From Flammeovirgaceae bacterium (GTDB lineage Bacteria; Bacteroidota; Bacteroidia; Cytophagales; Cyclobacteriaceae), in assembly GCA_021298355.1 (NCBI GenBank), contig JAJTEH010000007.1, forward strand, positions 1 through 64,000: DNA of 64,000 nucleotides. Reading direction: 5' to 3'. A model generated the notes under the pieces. The model was not told the origin of the DNA. It was given only the letters and a program-made list of their open reading frames with translations, and did no database searches. The position numbers and the translations under genes were made by a program. Of this stretch, positions 36,829 through 44,896 are shown one piece after another (positions within the stretch are counted from its first letter, which is position 1; each line of letters starts with the position of its first letter).

Positions 36829-37929
36829 ATGCGCGTTTTAGTGGCACCTTTAAATTGGGGATTAGGTCATGCAACGCGATGTATTCCTGTTATTCACTAT
36901 TTAGTTCAGCAAAAACACGAGGTAATTCTGGCAAGCGATGGACAAGCATTGGTATTGTTGAAGAAAGAATTTCCCGGATTACCCTTTGTGGAATTACCAA
37001 AGTGGAAGATACATTACCACATCAAACCCTTTTTTTTAGGCATGTTATGGCAACTTCCTAAATTTTTACTAGCGATTATTAAGGAAAGAAGAAAGATTAA
37101 ATCTATAAGCAAGGAATACGAGATAGATGCCATCATCAGCGATAGTCGTTATGGCATATATGATAACGTTATTCCAAGTGTTTTTATCAGTCATCAAATT
37201 AACATTCAGTTTCCAACATTATTTCATTTTTTAGGTAGATGGTTTAATCAACGGCATCAACACTATATATCTCGATTTCAACAAGTCTGGATACCGGATG
37301 TAGCAAAAGGTATAGCAGATAAGTTAAGTAAAATCGAATTGCCGCAAGTGAAACACATTGGCATGATCAGCAGGTTTTCTCGTCTTACTGAAACGTCCAA
37401 TCAACATCACAAAATCTTGTTTCTATTGTCAGGGCCAGAACCTACGCGAACACAATTCGAGAAAATAATTCTAAATCAAATTAAAAATTCAGACTATGAT
37501 AATTTTCAATTTGAATTAGTCAGAGGCACAAATCGAAAAACTCAAATCAAAAACATTCCATTAGCTATTTCTATGCACGGTGTTATCGACAAGATTGAAC
37601 TGGAAACAAAAATTAAACAAGCATCGCTTGTTGTTTTGCGTTCGGGTTACACCTCAGTTATGGACATGTTAGCTATAGGTAAGAAAGTGGTTTTTGTACC
37701 AACTCCCGGGCAAACGGAGCAAGAATACCTAGCGAAGCAACTTCAAGAAAAATATAAGGCTTTGGTTGTAACTCAAAAAGATTTTCGATTGGATAAGATT
37801 CTTGCCGAACATGATAATATTCCATTGATTAAAGAAGATCCTTCGAGCTTCAATCAATTTTCATTTTTTGTAGATAACTGGCTGCAAGAAGTACAAACGA
37901 AGTTAACTAACTTGCGCGGCCATGATTGA
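36829..37929 (+). CDS. MurG-like glycosyltransferase family protein
   Basis: A 366-residue GT-B-fold glycosyltransferase. The N-terminus APLNWGLGHATRCIPVIHYL is characteristic of this family of Bacteroidota proteins related to UDP-glycosyltransferases/MurG, and the C-terminal donor-binding half has VVLRSGYTSVMDMLAIGKKVVFVPTPGQTEQE (key residues RSG, GKKVVFVP and GQTEQE). It is not MurG itself, lacking the neighbouring mur genes. It follows the deacetylase by 1 bp and overlaps tatD by 8 bp. Sugar donor and acceptor unknown. Confidence 0.85.
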   Translation: MRVLVAPLNWGLGHATRCIPVIHYLVQQKHEVILASDGQALVLLKKEFPGLPFVELPKWKIHYHIKPFFLGMLWQLPKFLLAIIKERRKIKSISKEYEIDAIISDSRYGIYDNVIPSVFISHQINIQFPTLFHFLGRWFNQRHQHYISRFQQVWIPDVAKGIADKLSKIELPQVKHIGMISRFSRLTETSNQHHKILFLLSGPEPTRTQFEKIILNQIKNSDYDNFQFELVRGTNRKTQIKNIPLAISMHGVIDKIELETKIKQASLVVLRSGYTSVMDMLAIGKKVVFVPTPGQTEQEYLAKQLQEKYKALVVTQKDFRLDKILAEHDNIPLIKEDPSSFNQFSFFVDNWLQEVQTKLTNLRGHD

Positions 37930-38683
37930 CACCCACGCGCATATTTATTTACAAGAGTTCGAAAAGGACATTGAATCAGTTATTCAGTCTGCCTTATCTG
38001 TTGGTGTAACACAAATCCTATTACCTAATATTGATGTAACTTCTATTGATGCTGTAAATAAATTATCGGAAAAGTATCCAAAAATTTGTAAACCTATGAT
38101 GGGTTTACATCCTTGCTATGTGAAAGAAAACGTGGAGGAACAATTAACCATCATAGAAAAAACATTGCAGCAACATCCATTTATTGCCGTGGGTGAAATA
38201 GGAACCGATTTGTATTGGGATAAAACTTACTGGATACAACAACAACTTGCATTTACTACACAACTTAACTGGGCTTATGAGTTAAAACTTCCGGTTTCTA
38301 TTCATTCAAGAGAAAGTACAAGAGAAGCAATTGACATTATCAAAAAATTAAAAGGCAAACAACCTTGCGGAGTGTTTCATTGTTTTTCTGGAACCTTGGA
38401 AGAGGCAAAAGAGGTTATTGATTTAGGTTTCGCTTTAGGTATTGGCGGTGTAGTTACCTTTAAAAAATCAGGTCTTGATGAATTGCTTACCCACATCGAT
38501 TTAAAAAGTATTGTACTCGAAACAGACAGCCCATACCTAGCGCCTGTTCCAAACAGAGGAAAAAGAAACGAACCTGCTTATCTTTCGTACATCAAAAAAA
38601 AATTAGCGGAAGTGAAACAAGTTTCCGAAGAAGAAATAGATACGATCACAACAGAAAACGCAAAAAGAATTTTTACTATTTGA
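37922..38683 (+). CDS. TatD family metal-dependent DNase
   Basis: Amidohydrolase-fold deoxyribonuclease of the TatD/YcfH family, 253 residues. Metal ligands are visible as DTHAHIYL (HxH near residue 4-6), GLHPCYV, VGEIGTDLYWD (Glu), IHSRES (His), FHCFSGT (His) and LETDSPYLAP (Asp). The start ATG overlaps the upstream gene by 8 bp. The next gene starts 1 bp after the stop. In bacteria these enzymes act in DNA quality control or as D-aminoacyl deacylase-like enzymes; no specific role is implied by neighbours. Confidence 0.93.
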   Translation: MIDTHAHIYLQEFEKDIESVIQSALSVGVTQILLPNIDVTSIDAVNKLSEKYPKICKPMMGLHPCYVKENVEEQLTIIEKTLQQHPFIAVGEIGTDLYWDKTYWIQQQLAFTTQLNWAYELKLPVSIHSRESTREAIDIIKKLKGKQPCGVFHCFSGTLEEAKEVIDLGFALGIGGVVTFKKSGLDELLTHIDLKSIVLETDSPYLAPVPNRGKRNEPAYLSYIKKKLAEVKQVSEEEIDTITTENAKRIFTI

Positions 38684-38684
38684 T

Positions 38685-39743
38685 ATGGCACAGTTAAAAA
38701 GAACTAAGCTCATCCAACATCAGCAAGCCAAAGGAAATGTTTTGTTGATTTACACCGGAGGTACTTTTGGTATGATGCGCAACACAGCCGGCAGCTTGGT
38801 TCCTTTTGATTTTTCAAACATGGTCGATCATTTACCAACCATTAAAAATCTTTCCTTAAATATTGATGTCATAGAATTTGAAAAACCCATCGATTCCGCC
38901 AATATTAATCCCGAACATTGGAAGTTAATGGCAGATGTAATTGAAATAAATTATCATGACTTTGATGGTTTTGTGATTCTGCATGGAACGGATACGATGG
39001 CTTTTTCGGCCTCAGCTTTAAGCTTTATGTTGGAGGGCTTAAGTAAGCCAGTTATTTTAACGGGCGCACAATTGCCGATAAGCGAACCCCGTTCGGATGC
39101 GCGCGAAAATTTGATTACGGCTATTGAAATTGCAGCTGCCAAAGACAATGGTAAACCTATTGTTCCCGAAGTAGCCATCTTTTTCGATTATGAATTATTG
39201 CGAGGTAACCGATCTAAAAAAGTGGAAAGTATGCAATTTGATGCTTTCGATTCCGGTAATTATCCGGCACTAGCAAAAGCAGGTGTAAAGATAGATTTTA
39301 ACAGAGGTGCTATTTTTTCGCACCAGAATAAGTTTTTAACAGTAAGAAAGAATTTCGATGCCTCTATCGCGCTTATCAAACTGTATCCTGGCATTTCCAG
39401 CGCTTACTTGCAAGCAGTAGTAAACACACGAGGTTTAAAGGCACTGATAATCGAAACCTATGGCTCAGGTAATGCGCCAACAGATACTTATTTATTGAGT
39501 ATTTTTTCTGAAGCAATTAAAAATGGCATTATCGTTCTTAATATTTCGCAATGCCAAGGTGGGCGAGTAACACAAGGAAAATACGAAACCAGCAAAGCTT
39601 TAGAAGAAATAGGTGTTATAGGAGGATTGGATTTAACAACTGAGACAGCTGTAACGAAGCTAATGTATTTATTGGGTAATTTTTCTTTCGAGGAAGTTAA
39701 AACCAAGATTATACAAAACCTGGCAGGAGAATTAACAATTTGA
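38685..39743 (+). CDS. ansA: Cytosolic type I L-asparaginase
   Basis: Hydrolyses asparagine to aspartate and ammonia. The 352-residue protein has the two family threonine sites: YTGGTFGMM (about residues 23-31) and HGTDTMAFSASALSFML (about 99-115), and lacks a signal peptide, consistent with the type I (cytosolic) form. The start is 1 bp after the tatD stop, and it ends 5 bp before the tRNA-Ser gene on the other strand. It is the last gene of the five-gene operon. A glutaminase-asparaginase alternative is possible but the length and motif favour AnsA. Confidence 0.93.
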   Translation: MAQLKRTKLIQHQQAKGNVLLIYTGGTFGMMRNTAGSLVPFDFSNMVDHLPTIKNLSLNIDVIEFEKPIDSANINPEHWKLMADVIEINYHDFDGFVILHGTDTMAFSASALSFMLEGLSKPVILTGAQLPISEPRSDARENLITAIEIAAAKDNGKPIVPEVAIFFDYELLRGNRSKKVESMQFDAFDSGNYPALAKAGVKIDFNRGAIFSHQNKFLTVRKNFDASIALIKLYPGISSAYLQAVVNTRGLKALIIETYGSGNAPTDTYLLSIFSEAIKNGIIVLNISQCQGGRVTQGKYETSKALEEIGVIGGLDLTTETAVTKLMYLLGNFSFEEVKTKIIQNLAGELTI

Positions 39744-39748
39744 TAATG

Positions 39749-39835
39749 CGGAGAGAGCGGGATTCGAACCCGCGATACCCTTTCAGGTATACACACTTTC
39801 CAGGCGTGCTCCTTCAACCACTCGGACACCTCTCC
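39749..39835 (-). tRNA. tRNA-Ser (GGA)
   Basis: An 87-nt class II tRNA. Acceptor stem GGAGAGG pairs with TCTCTCC (one G-T), discriminator G, anticodon GGA (39799-39801) in the loop CTGGAAA, a long variable arm typical of serine tRNA (variable arm around tacctgaaagggta) and the T-arm gcgggttcgaatcccgc. The 3' CCA is not encoded. Confidence 0.97.
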
Positions 39836-40002
39836 TTAAAGGGTTGCAAAAGAATTAAATAATATCCGCCCAAACAAGGCAATTCCCGCAAAACCATTAA
39901 AAATTAAATATTTACAAACGATTGTGACTTTATCTTGTGCTATCTATTAGGGTAACATATTTGGTAAAGTGAACCTTTCGCAGAAAAAAATGCCGAAAAT
40001 TG

Positions 40003-40031
40003 TTGAGTAATCAACAAAACCTTTAATTTTG
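40003..40031 (+). promoter_or_regulatory. Bacteroidota-type promoter upstream of exbB
   Basis: TTG at 40003-40005, an 18-nt spacer and the -7 element TAATTTTG at 40024-40031 (perfect to TAnnTTTG). The start codon of the operon is at 40073, giving a leader of about 35 nt. Confidence 0.45.
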
Positions 40032-40072
40032 GCACTTTCAAAAACGAAAAAGCTTTACTTAAACCTTTAACT

Positions 40073-40867
40073 ATGAAAAAACAACTTGCGATTTTCGCTT
40101 TGGTAGGGGTTCTTTTCTCTTCTACTTTCTCTTTCGCACAGGAACCAACTGCTACAGACACTACAAAACAAGCAGCTGTTGAAGCAACACCAGAAGTAGC
40201 TGCTACAGAAGAGGTACCTGCTGAGGAGCCATCATTCCATGAAGTACTAAAAGAACAGTTTATTGCCGGTGGTGTGGCGTACATGTGGCCTATTCTTATC
40301 TGTATGATTCTGGGGTTAGCCGTTGCTATCGAAAGAATCATTACTTTAAATTTAGCAACCACAAACACAAAAAAATTATTAGAGAGCATTGAAGCTGCTT
40401 TGAGCAAAGGCGGTGTGGACGAAGCCTTGAAAGTAACTAAAAATACAAGAGGTCCGGTTGCATCTATCTTTACGCAAGGTTTAATGCGTTACCACGAAGG
40501 TGTAGATATGGTTGAGAAATCAATTGTTTCTTATGGTGGCGTTGAAATGGGTCGCCTTGAGAGAGGTTTAATCTGGATTTCATTGTTTATCGCACTTGGT
40601 CCGATGTTAGGTTTCTTCGGAACGGTTGTAGGGATGGTGCAAGCTTTCTCTGATATCGAAGCAGCCGGTGATATTTCTCCTAACATTGTTGCGGGTGGTA
40701 TGAAAGTGGCCTTGATTACAACAGTAGGGGGTCTTGTAGTAGGTATGGTGCTTCAAATTCTATACAACTACCTAGTATCAAAAATCGATTCATTAACCAA
40801 CAGCATGGAAGATGCTTCTATTTCGTTGGTTGATATTTTAGTTAAACACAAATTGTTAAACAAGTAA
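40073..40867 (+). CDS. ExbB/TolQ/MotA family proton-channel protein
   Basis: Inner-membrane proton-channel component that energises outer-membrane transport. The 264-residue protein begins with a signal-like hydrophobic segment (FALVGVLFSSTFSFAQ) and a periplasmic A/E/P-rich stretch (about 25-65). It then has three membrane helices: about 70-93, 163-182 and 200-230, containing GLIWISLFIALGPMLGFFGTVVGMVQAF (key residues LGP..G..GTV..M). It opens a four-gene operon with two ExbD proteins. The N-terminal extension is common for ExbB in Bacteroidota. Confidence 0.93.
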   Translation: MKKQLAIFALVGVLFSSTFSFAQEPTATDTTKQAAVEATPEVAATEEVPAEEPSFHEVLKEQFIAGGVAYMWPILICMILGLAVAIERIITLNLATTNTKKLLESIEAALSKGGVDEALKVTKNTRGPVASIFTQGLMRYHEGVDMVEKSIVSYGGVEMGRLERGLIWISLFIALGPMLGFFGTVVGMVQAFSDIEAAGDISPNIVAGGMKVALITTVGGLVVGMVLQILYNYLVSKIDSLTNSMEDASISLVDILVKHKLLNK

Positions 40868-40877
40868 CAAAAGTTTT

Positions 40878-41213
40878 ATGCTAGAAAACGATGGTTTAAT
40901 TAGCGCAGGACTTTGGGCATTTTACATATTGTTAATAGGAGGAATTTTATTGGCAGTTGTTTTCCCACTGTTACATGCCTTTAAAACACCCGATGTATTT
41001 AAAAAGTCATTGATTGGTGTTGGAGCTTTGGTTGTTGTATTTGGTATATCCTGGGCAATTTCAGGCTCAGAAGTATCTGCACAACAAGCTGCTCAAGGAA
41101 TAACCGAAAATTCATCCAGGCTTATCGGAGCTGGTTTAACCATGTTCTATTTTGCCCTGTTTGGATCTATCATTGGAATCATTTACGCTGAGATATCTAA
41201 AGCTTTAAAATAA
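40878..41213 (+). CDS. Small membrane protein in the exbBD operon
   Basis: A 111-residue protein with three membrane helices (about 10-30, 47-65 and 86-108) and a short polar loop. It lies between ExbB and ExbD: 10 bp after exbB, and its final base is shared with the next start. It is often found in this position in Bacteroidota energiser clusters. It has no known catalytic residues; a structural partner role is inferred from position. Confidence 0.75.
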   Translation: MLENDGLISAGLWAFYILLIGGILLAVVFPLLHAFKTPDVFKKSLIGVGALVVVFGISWAISGSEVSAQQAAQGITENSSRLIGAGLTMFYFALFGSIIGIIYAEISKALK

Positions 41214-41767
41214 TGCCAAGACCCGTACCCGATATCCCGAATGCCTCTATGGCAGACATCGCTTTCTTGTTGTTAACCTTCTTTTTGGTTACAACTACAG
41301 TGGCGAATGATAAGGGGTTAACTTTACAACTTCCTCCACCACCTGAGGCTATGCCAAAAGATGTGGAAATTAAAATTCAAGAGAGGAACTTGTTTAAAAT
41401 TCAAATCAATTCCTTCGATGCCCTTTTAGTGGAAGGCGAGCCTTACACTGGCAGTATGCGCGAGTTAACCGATAAGATTAAGACTTTCGTTCTCAATAAC
41501 GGAGTAGATACAGAATCTTCCGACAGCCCTGAGAAAGCAATAGTTTCCTTTAAGGCCGACCGCGGTACAACACACAAAAAGTTTATCGAAGTATTAGATG
41601 CTGCGCAAAGAGCATATTACGAGATTTATGCAGAAAAGCTTGGAGTAACGGTTGACCAATGGAGAGACATTGCATCTGACCCGGAACGCAAAGCAGATTA
41701 TAATAAATCTCGTGAAGGTGTGCCAATGCAAATATCTATTGCCGAACCAACTAAAGTAGGAGGTTAA
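41213..41767 (+). CDS. ExbD/TolR family protein (first copy)
   Basis: A 184-residue protein with the ExbD layout: a short cytoplasmic N-terminus (PRPVPDIPNASMADIAFLLL, with the membrane-embedded aspartate at residue 14), one membrane helix (about 12-30) and a periplasmic domain. It couples the proton channel to outer-membrane receptors. The start overlaps the stop of the preceding small protein by 1 bp, and the second exbD begins 4 bp after its stop. Longer than E. coli ExbD (141) due to an insert in the periplasmic part. Confidence 0.92.
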   Translation: MPRPVPDIPNASMADIAFLLLTFFLVTTTVANDKGLTLQLPPPPEAMPKDVEIKIQERNLFKIQINSFDALLVEGEPYTGSMRELTDKIKTFVLNNGVDTESSDSPEKAIVSFKADRGTTHKKFIEVLDAAQRAYYEIYAEKLGVTVDQWRDIASDPERKADYNKSREGVPMQISIAEPTKVGG

Positions 41768-41771
41768 ACGT

Positions 41772-42233
41772 ATGTCTAAGTTCAAGAAAAAAGCCAACGT
41801 AAAACAAGAGATCCCAACATCATCTATGCCCGATGTGGTGTTTATGTTGTTGTTCTTCTTCATGGTAACAACACAAATGCGAGATACCAGTATCATGGTG
41901 AAGCAAAAGTTGCCTCAAGCAACACAGCTAAGAAAACTCATGAGAAAATCGCTAGTTACCTACATGTATATTGGAGAGCCTAGTAAAACAGATCAATTTG
42001 GTAAAGAACCTAAAATTCAGGTAAACGATGTGTTTATCGAACCAAAAGATGTTATACAATGGGTGAATACAGAAAAAGCCAAGTTAGATGAATTTGAACG
42101 CGACCAAATAACTATTTCTATGAAAATAGATAGTGAAGCTAAGCGTGGAATTATCGCTGATGTAGAAACAGAGTTAAGACGTGCCAATGCTCGTATTATT
42201 AATTACTCTGCAGGCTTTAAGAAAGAAATATAA
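41772..42233 (+). CDS. ExbD/TolR family protein (second copy)
   Basis: A 153-residue ExbD: N-terminal basic segment, one membrane helix with the conserved aspartate in SSMPDVVFMLLFFFMV (residues about 16-31), then a periplasmic domain (from about 33) with KIDSEAKRGIIADVETELRRA. Last gene of the ExbB/D operon, followed by a strong terminator. Two different ExbD proteins per operon are typical for Bacteroidota; they may form a heteromeric stator. Confidence 0.92.
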   Translation: MSKFKKKANVKQEIPTSSMPDVVFMLLFFFMVTTQMRDTSIMVKQKLPQATQLRKLMRKSLVTYMYIGEPSKTDQFGKEPKIQVNDVFIEPKDVIQWVNTEKAKLDEFERDQITISMKIDSEAKRGIIADVETELRRANARIINYSAGFKKEI

Positions 42234-42254
42234 GTTGTTTTTTCTAAAGGTGAA

Positions 42255-42281
42255 GGCCCCGCAACTGCGGGGCTTTTTTTA
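42255..42281 (+). terminator. Terminator of the exbBD operon
   Basis: Perfect G/C-rich stem gccccgc (42256-42262) / gcggggc (42267-42273) followed by seven T. Confidence 0.9.
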
Positions 42282-42309
42282 TTATATTTAATGAATAACT
42301 AAACTAACT

Positions 42310-43620
42310 ATGGCTACTCTAAATAATAAAAAGATCGTGCGTTCTTGGTATATGTACGATTGGGCCAATTCTGTTTATTCACTTGTTATAACTTCAGCCA
42401 TATTTCCTGTTTACTACAAAGCAGTTGCGCAGCAAAACAATTCTGATGTTGTATCTTTTTTTGGGTTTAACATTCAGAATTCTTCTCTCTACTCGTATGC
42501 TTTATCTTTTTCTTTTTTATTGGTTGCAGTAATGTTGCCTTTGTTATCAGGCATTGCCGACTATACCGGAAGAAAAAAAATGTTTATGAAATTTTTTGTT
42601 TGGCTTGGTGGCTTAGCCTGTATCGGTTTATTCTTTTTTGATTCCGTTGCAAAACTTGAATGGGGAATTTTGTGCTGTATTTTAGCCAGTATTGGATATT
42701 CTGGTAGTTTGGTTTTCTACGATGCATTCTTACCTGAAATTGTAACAGAAGACAGATACGATGCCACCAGTGCCAATGGTTACTCCATGGGCTATTATGG
42801 AAGTGTTATTCTGCTAGTTGCTTGTTTGGTAATCATCATGAATTTTGAGTTCTTCGGTTTTGTTTCAGAGGGCTACGCAACAAGATTTTCATTTATTCTT
42901 GTAGGCTTATGGTGGATTGGTTTCGCCTTTATTCCGTTTTATTATTTACCGGAAACAATTCGTGTACAGCGCGAATCTGTTACCAAAATTTGGAATAGAG
43001 GCTACAGGGAGATTGCAAATGTGTGGGAAAGTCTCGCTCAACTACCGGATTTAAAAAAATATCTTTGGGCGTTCTTCTTCTTCAACTCTGGCGTGCAAAC
43101 CATCATGTACTTAGCAGCATTGTTTGGAACAGACGTGTTGCATTTGGCAAGTGAAAAACTAATACTAACAGTTTTGCTTATCCAGATTGTTGCCAGCCTT
43201 GGCGCCTGGCTTTTTGCAAGAATTTCGAAGGCAAGAGGTAATCGCTTTGCACTATCTACAATGATTTTTATATGGATAGCCGTTTGCTTTGCCGCCTATG
43301 TTGTGTCAACCGAGTATGAGTTTTATGCGCTTGCTACTGTTGTAGGCATGATAATGGGTGGAATCCAATCTTTATCCAGATCAACTTATTCTAAACTATT
43401 ACCTGAAAACACAATTGATACTACATCTTATTTTAGCTTTTACGATGTTACCTACAACCTGTCTATAGTAGTTGGTACTTTTTCTTTTGGTTTAATAAAC
43501 CAGCTAACAGGAAATATGCGGTACAGTGCTATTGGTATGGCAATTTATTTTGTGGTGGGCATTGCAATATTGTTTCAAGTTAAATCGGCAGATATACGCA
43601 AGCCTGCTAAAGTAAATTAA
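42310..43620 (+). CDS. MFS transporter, UMF1 family
   Basis: A 436-residue inner-membrane transporter with about 12 hydrophobic segments. The start SWYMYDWANSVYSLVITSAIFPVYY and the loop YTGRKKMFMKFFVWLG match the UMF1 (unknown major facilitator, related to yeast Atg22) family; the signature is W-x-x-Y-D-W-A-N-S-x-Y near residues 13-23. The last helix is VVGIAILFQVK. Its stop overlaps the convergent AMP nucleosidase stop by 4 bp. Amino-acid efflux is possible by analogy to Atg22 but unproven. Confidence 0.85.
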   Translation: MATLNNKKIVRSWYMYDWANSVYSLVITSAIFPVYYKAVAQQNNSDVVSFFGFNIQNSSLYSYALSFSFLLVAVMLPLLSGIADYTGRKKMFMKFFVWLGGLACIGLFFFDSVAKLEWGILCCILASIGYSGSLVFYDAFLPEIVTEDRYDATSANGYSMGYYGSVILLVACLVIIMNFEFFGFVSEGYATRFSFILVGLWWIGFAFIPFYYLPETIRVQRESVTKIWNRGYREIANVWESLAQLPDLKKYLWAFFFFNSGVQTIMYLAALFGTDVLHLASEKLILTVLLIQIVASLGAWLFARISKARGNRFALSTMIFIWIAVCFAAYVVSTEYEFYALATVVGMIMGGIQSLSRSTYSKLLPENTIDTTSYFSFYDVTYNLSIVVGTFSFGLINQLTGNMRYSAIGMAIYFVVGIAILFQVKSADIRKPAKVN

Positions 43621-44387
43621 TAACGAAGGTGTTTAACCGTCATTCCGTTATTGATGAGTTGTTTTAACGAATCAATTCCAATTTTTAAATGAAGTTCCAC
43701 AAAACTTTTGGTTACTACTTTATCGCTTTGTTCTGTTTTTACACCATCGGGTGTCATGGGCGAATCTGAAACTAATAGTAATGCACCTGTAGGAATTTTG
43801 TTTTTAAAGGCAGTAATAAATACTGTAGCGGTTTCCATATCGATGGCTTGCGCACGAATTTTTCTCAAGTAATTTTTAAAATCTTCGTCCCACTCCCAAA
43901 CCCTTCTGTTTGTTGTATAGCAAGTGCCAGTCCAATAATCCTGGTTATAATCGCGAATGGTTGTTGAAATGGCTTTTTGCAAAGCAAACGAAGGTAGCGC
44001 GGGTACTTCCGGTGGAAAATAATCGTTAGATGTACCTTCGCCTCTGATGGCTGCAATAGGTAAGATAAAATCGCCAATATCGTTTTTAGCTTTTAAGCCT
44101 CCACATTTGCCTAAGAAAACACAAGCCTTTGGTTTAATAGCCGATAAGCAATCCATAATGGTTGCAGCATTGGGGCTGCCCATTCCAAAGTTTATAATAG
44201 TTATACCATCGGCAGTTGCACAACGCATGGCACGATCTTGCCCAAGAATAGGTACGTTGTGCCATTCGGCAAACATTTTAACGTAGTTATCGAAATTGGT
44301 AAGTAAAATATATTGACCAAACTGATCGAGCGATAGGCCTGTGTAGCGCGGCAACCAGTTGTTTACAATTTCTTCTTTTGTTTTCAT
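43617..44387 (-). CDS. AMP nucleosidase
   Basis: Splits AMP to adenine and ribose 5-phosphate, a purine-salvage step in the cytosol; phosphorylase/nucleosidase superfamily. The 256-residue protein has IINFGMGSPNAATIMDCL, CVFLGKCGGLK, a catalytic-region IDMETATVF and LLVSDSPMTPDGVKT. It corresponds to the short Bacteroidota form rather than the about 480-residue E. coli Amn. Its stop overlaps the MFS gene by 4 bp. It is divergent from the HsdR-N-like gene, 23 bp away. Confidence 0.88.
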   Translation of the reverse strand: MKTKEEIVNNWLPRYTGLSLDQFGQYILLTNFDNYVKMFAEWHNVPILGQDRAMRCATADGITIINFGMGSPNAATIMDCLSAIKPKACVFLGKCGGLKAKNDIGDFILPIAAIRGEGTSNDYFPPEVPALPSFALQKAISTTIRDYNQDYWTGTCYTTNRRVWEWDEDFKNYLRKIRAQAIDMETATVFITAFKNKIPTGALLLVSDSPMTPDGVKTEQSDKVVTKSFVELHLKIGIDSLKQLINNGMTVKHLRY

Positions 44388-44410
44388 AATAGATTGTATT
44401 TATTGCTAGT

Positions 44411-44851
44411 GTGTTACCTGTTTTAAATCTTCCGCCTATTTCTTCTCCTTTACAGAAACGTGATGGAAAAATATGGATTTTTGATGGGATAAGAAAAAAG
44501 TATGTGGTTTTAACTCCAGAGGAGTGGGTGCGTCAGCATGTGATTCAATATTTAATTGATAATGGATATTCAAAAAATTTGATAAAAATTGAAACTGGTT
44601 TTTCGGTTGGCGAATTACATAAACGAGCCGATATAATTTGCTATAAGAATGATGGAGAACCCTTTTTATTAGTAGAGTGTAAAAACCCTTTCGAGAAATT
44701 AAATGAGGATGTTGCCATACAAATTTCTACTTATAACAAATCCGTTCGTGCCAAATTTATCATGCTTACTAACGGAATGAAAAGCTTGTATTATAAAACG
44801 GATTGGGAGACGGGAAAAATTAGTAAAGTGGATGCGCTTCCATCAGAATAA
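44411..44851 (+). CDS. HsdR N-terminal-like PD-(D/E)XK protein
   Basis: A 146-residue stand-alone protein of the type I restriction R subunit N-terminal family. The nuclease core reads KRADIICYKNDG (Asp near residue 77) and FLLVECKNP (E-x-K near 90-92), with ATPase/translocase domains absent. There is no HsdM or HsdS nearby, so it is not a restriction system. In Bacteroidota this small protein is often found next to an AMP nucleosidase gene or DNA polymerase delta, which suggests a housekeeping DNA role; this context is from memory. ATG is not obvious at the start: the frame begins with GTG at 44411. Confidence 0.75.
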   Translation: MLPVLNLPPISSPLQKRDGKIWIFDGIRKKYVVLTPEEWVRQHVIQYLIDNGYSKNLIKIETGFSVGELHKRADIICYKNDGEPFLLVECKNPFEKLNEDVAIQISTYNKSVRAKFIMLTNGMKSLYYKTDWETGKISKVDALPSE

Positions 44852-44881
44852 AAAAAGCCTGTGGATAAACAGGCTTTTTTT
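44851..44881. terminator. Bidirectional terminator between convergent genes
   Basis: A6-gcctgt (44851-44862) / acaggc-T7 (44869-44881) with a 6-nt loop ggataa. It serves the HsdR-N-like gene on plus and alanine dehydrogenase on minus. Confidence 0.85.
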
Positions 44882-44896
44882 GATAGGAAGAAAATC

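Noticed and set aside
39488-39829. 113-residue minus-strand frame starting [13 protein letters not shown]
   Set aside because: It is the translation of the tRNA-Ser gene extended into the antisense of ansA, a well-known false gene pattern.
40024-40040. ttggcac sequence upstream of exbB, considered as a sigma-54 -24 element
   Set aside because: No TTGC -12 element at the required distance; the sequence is better explained as part of a TAnnTTTG promoter.
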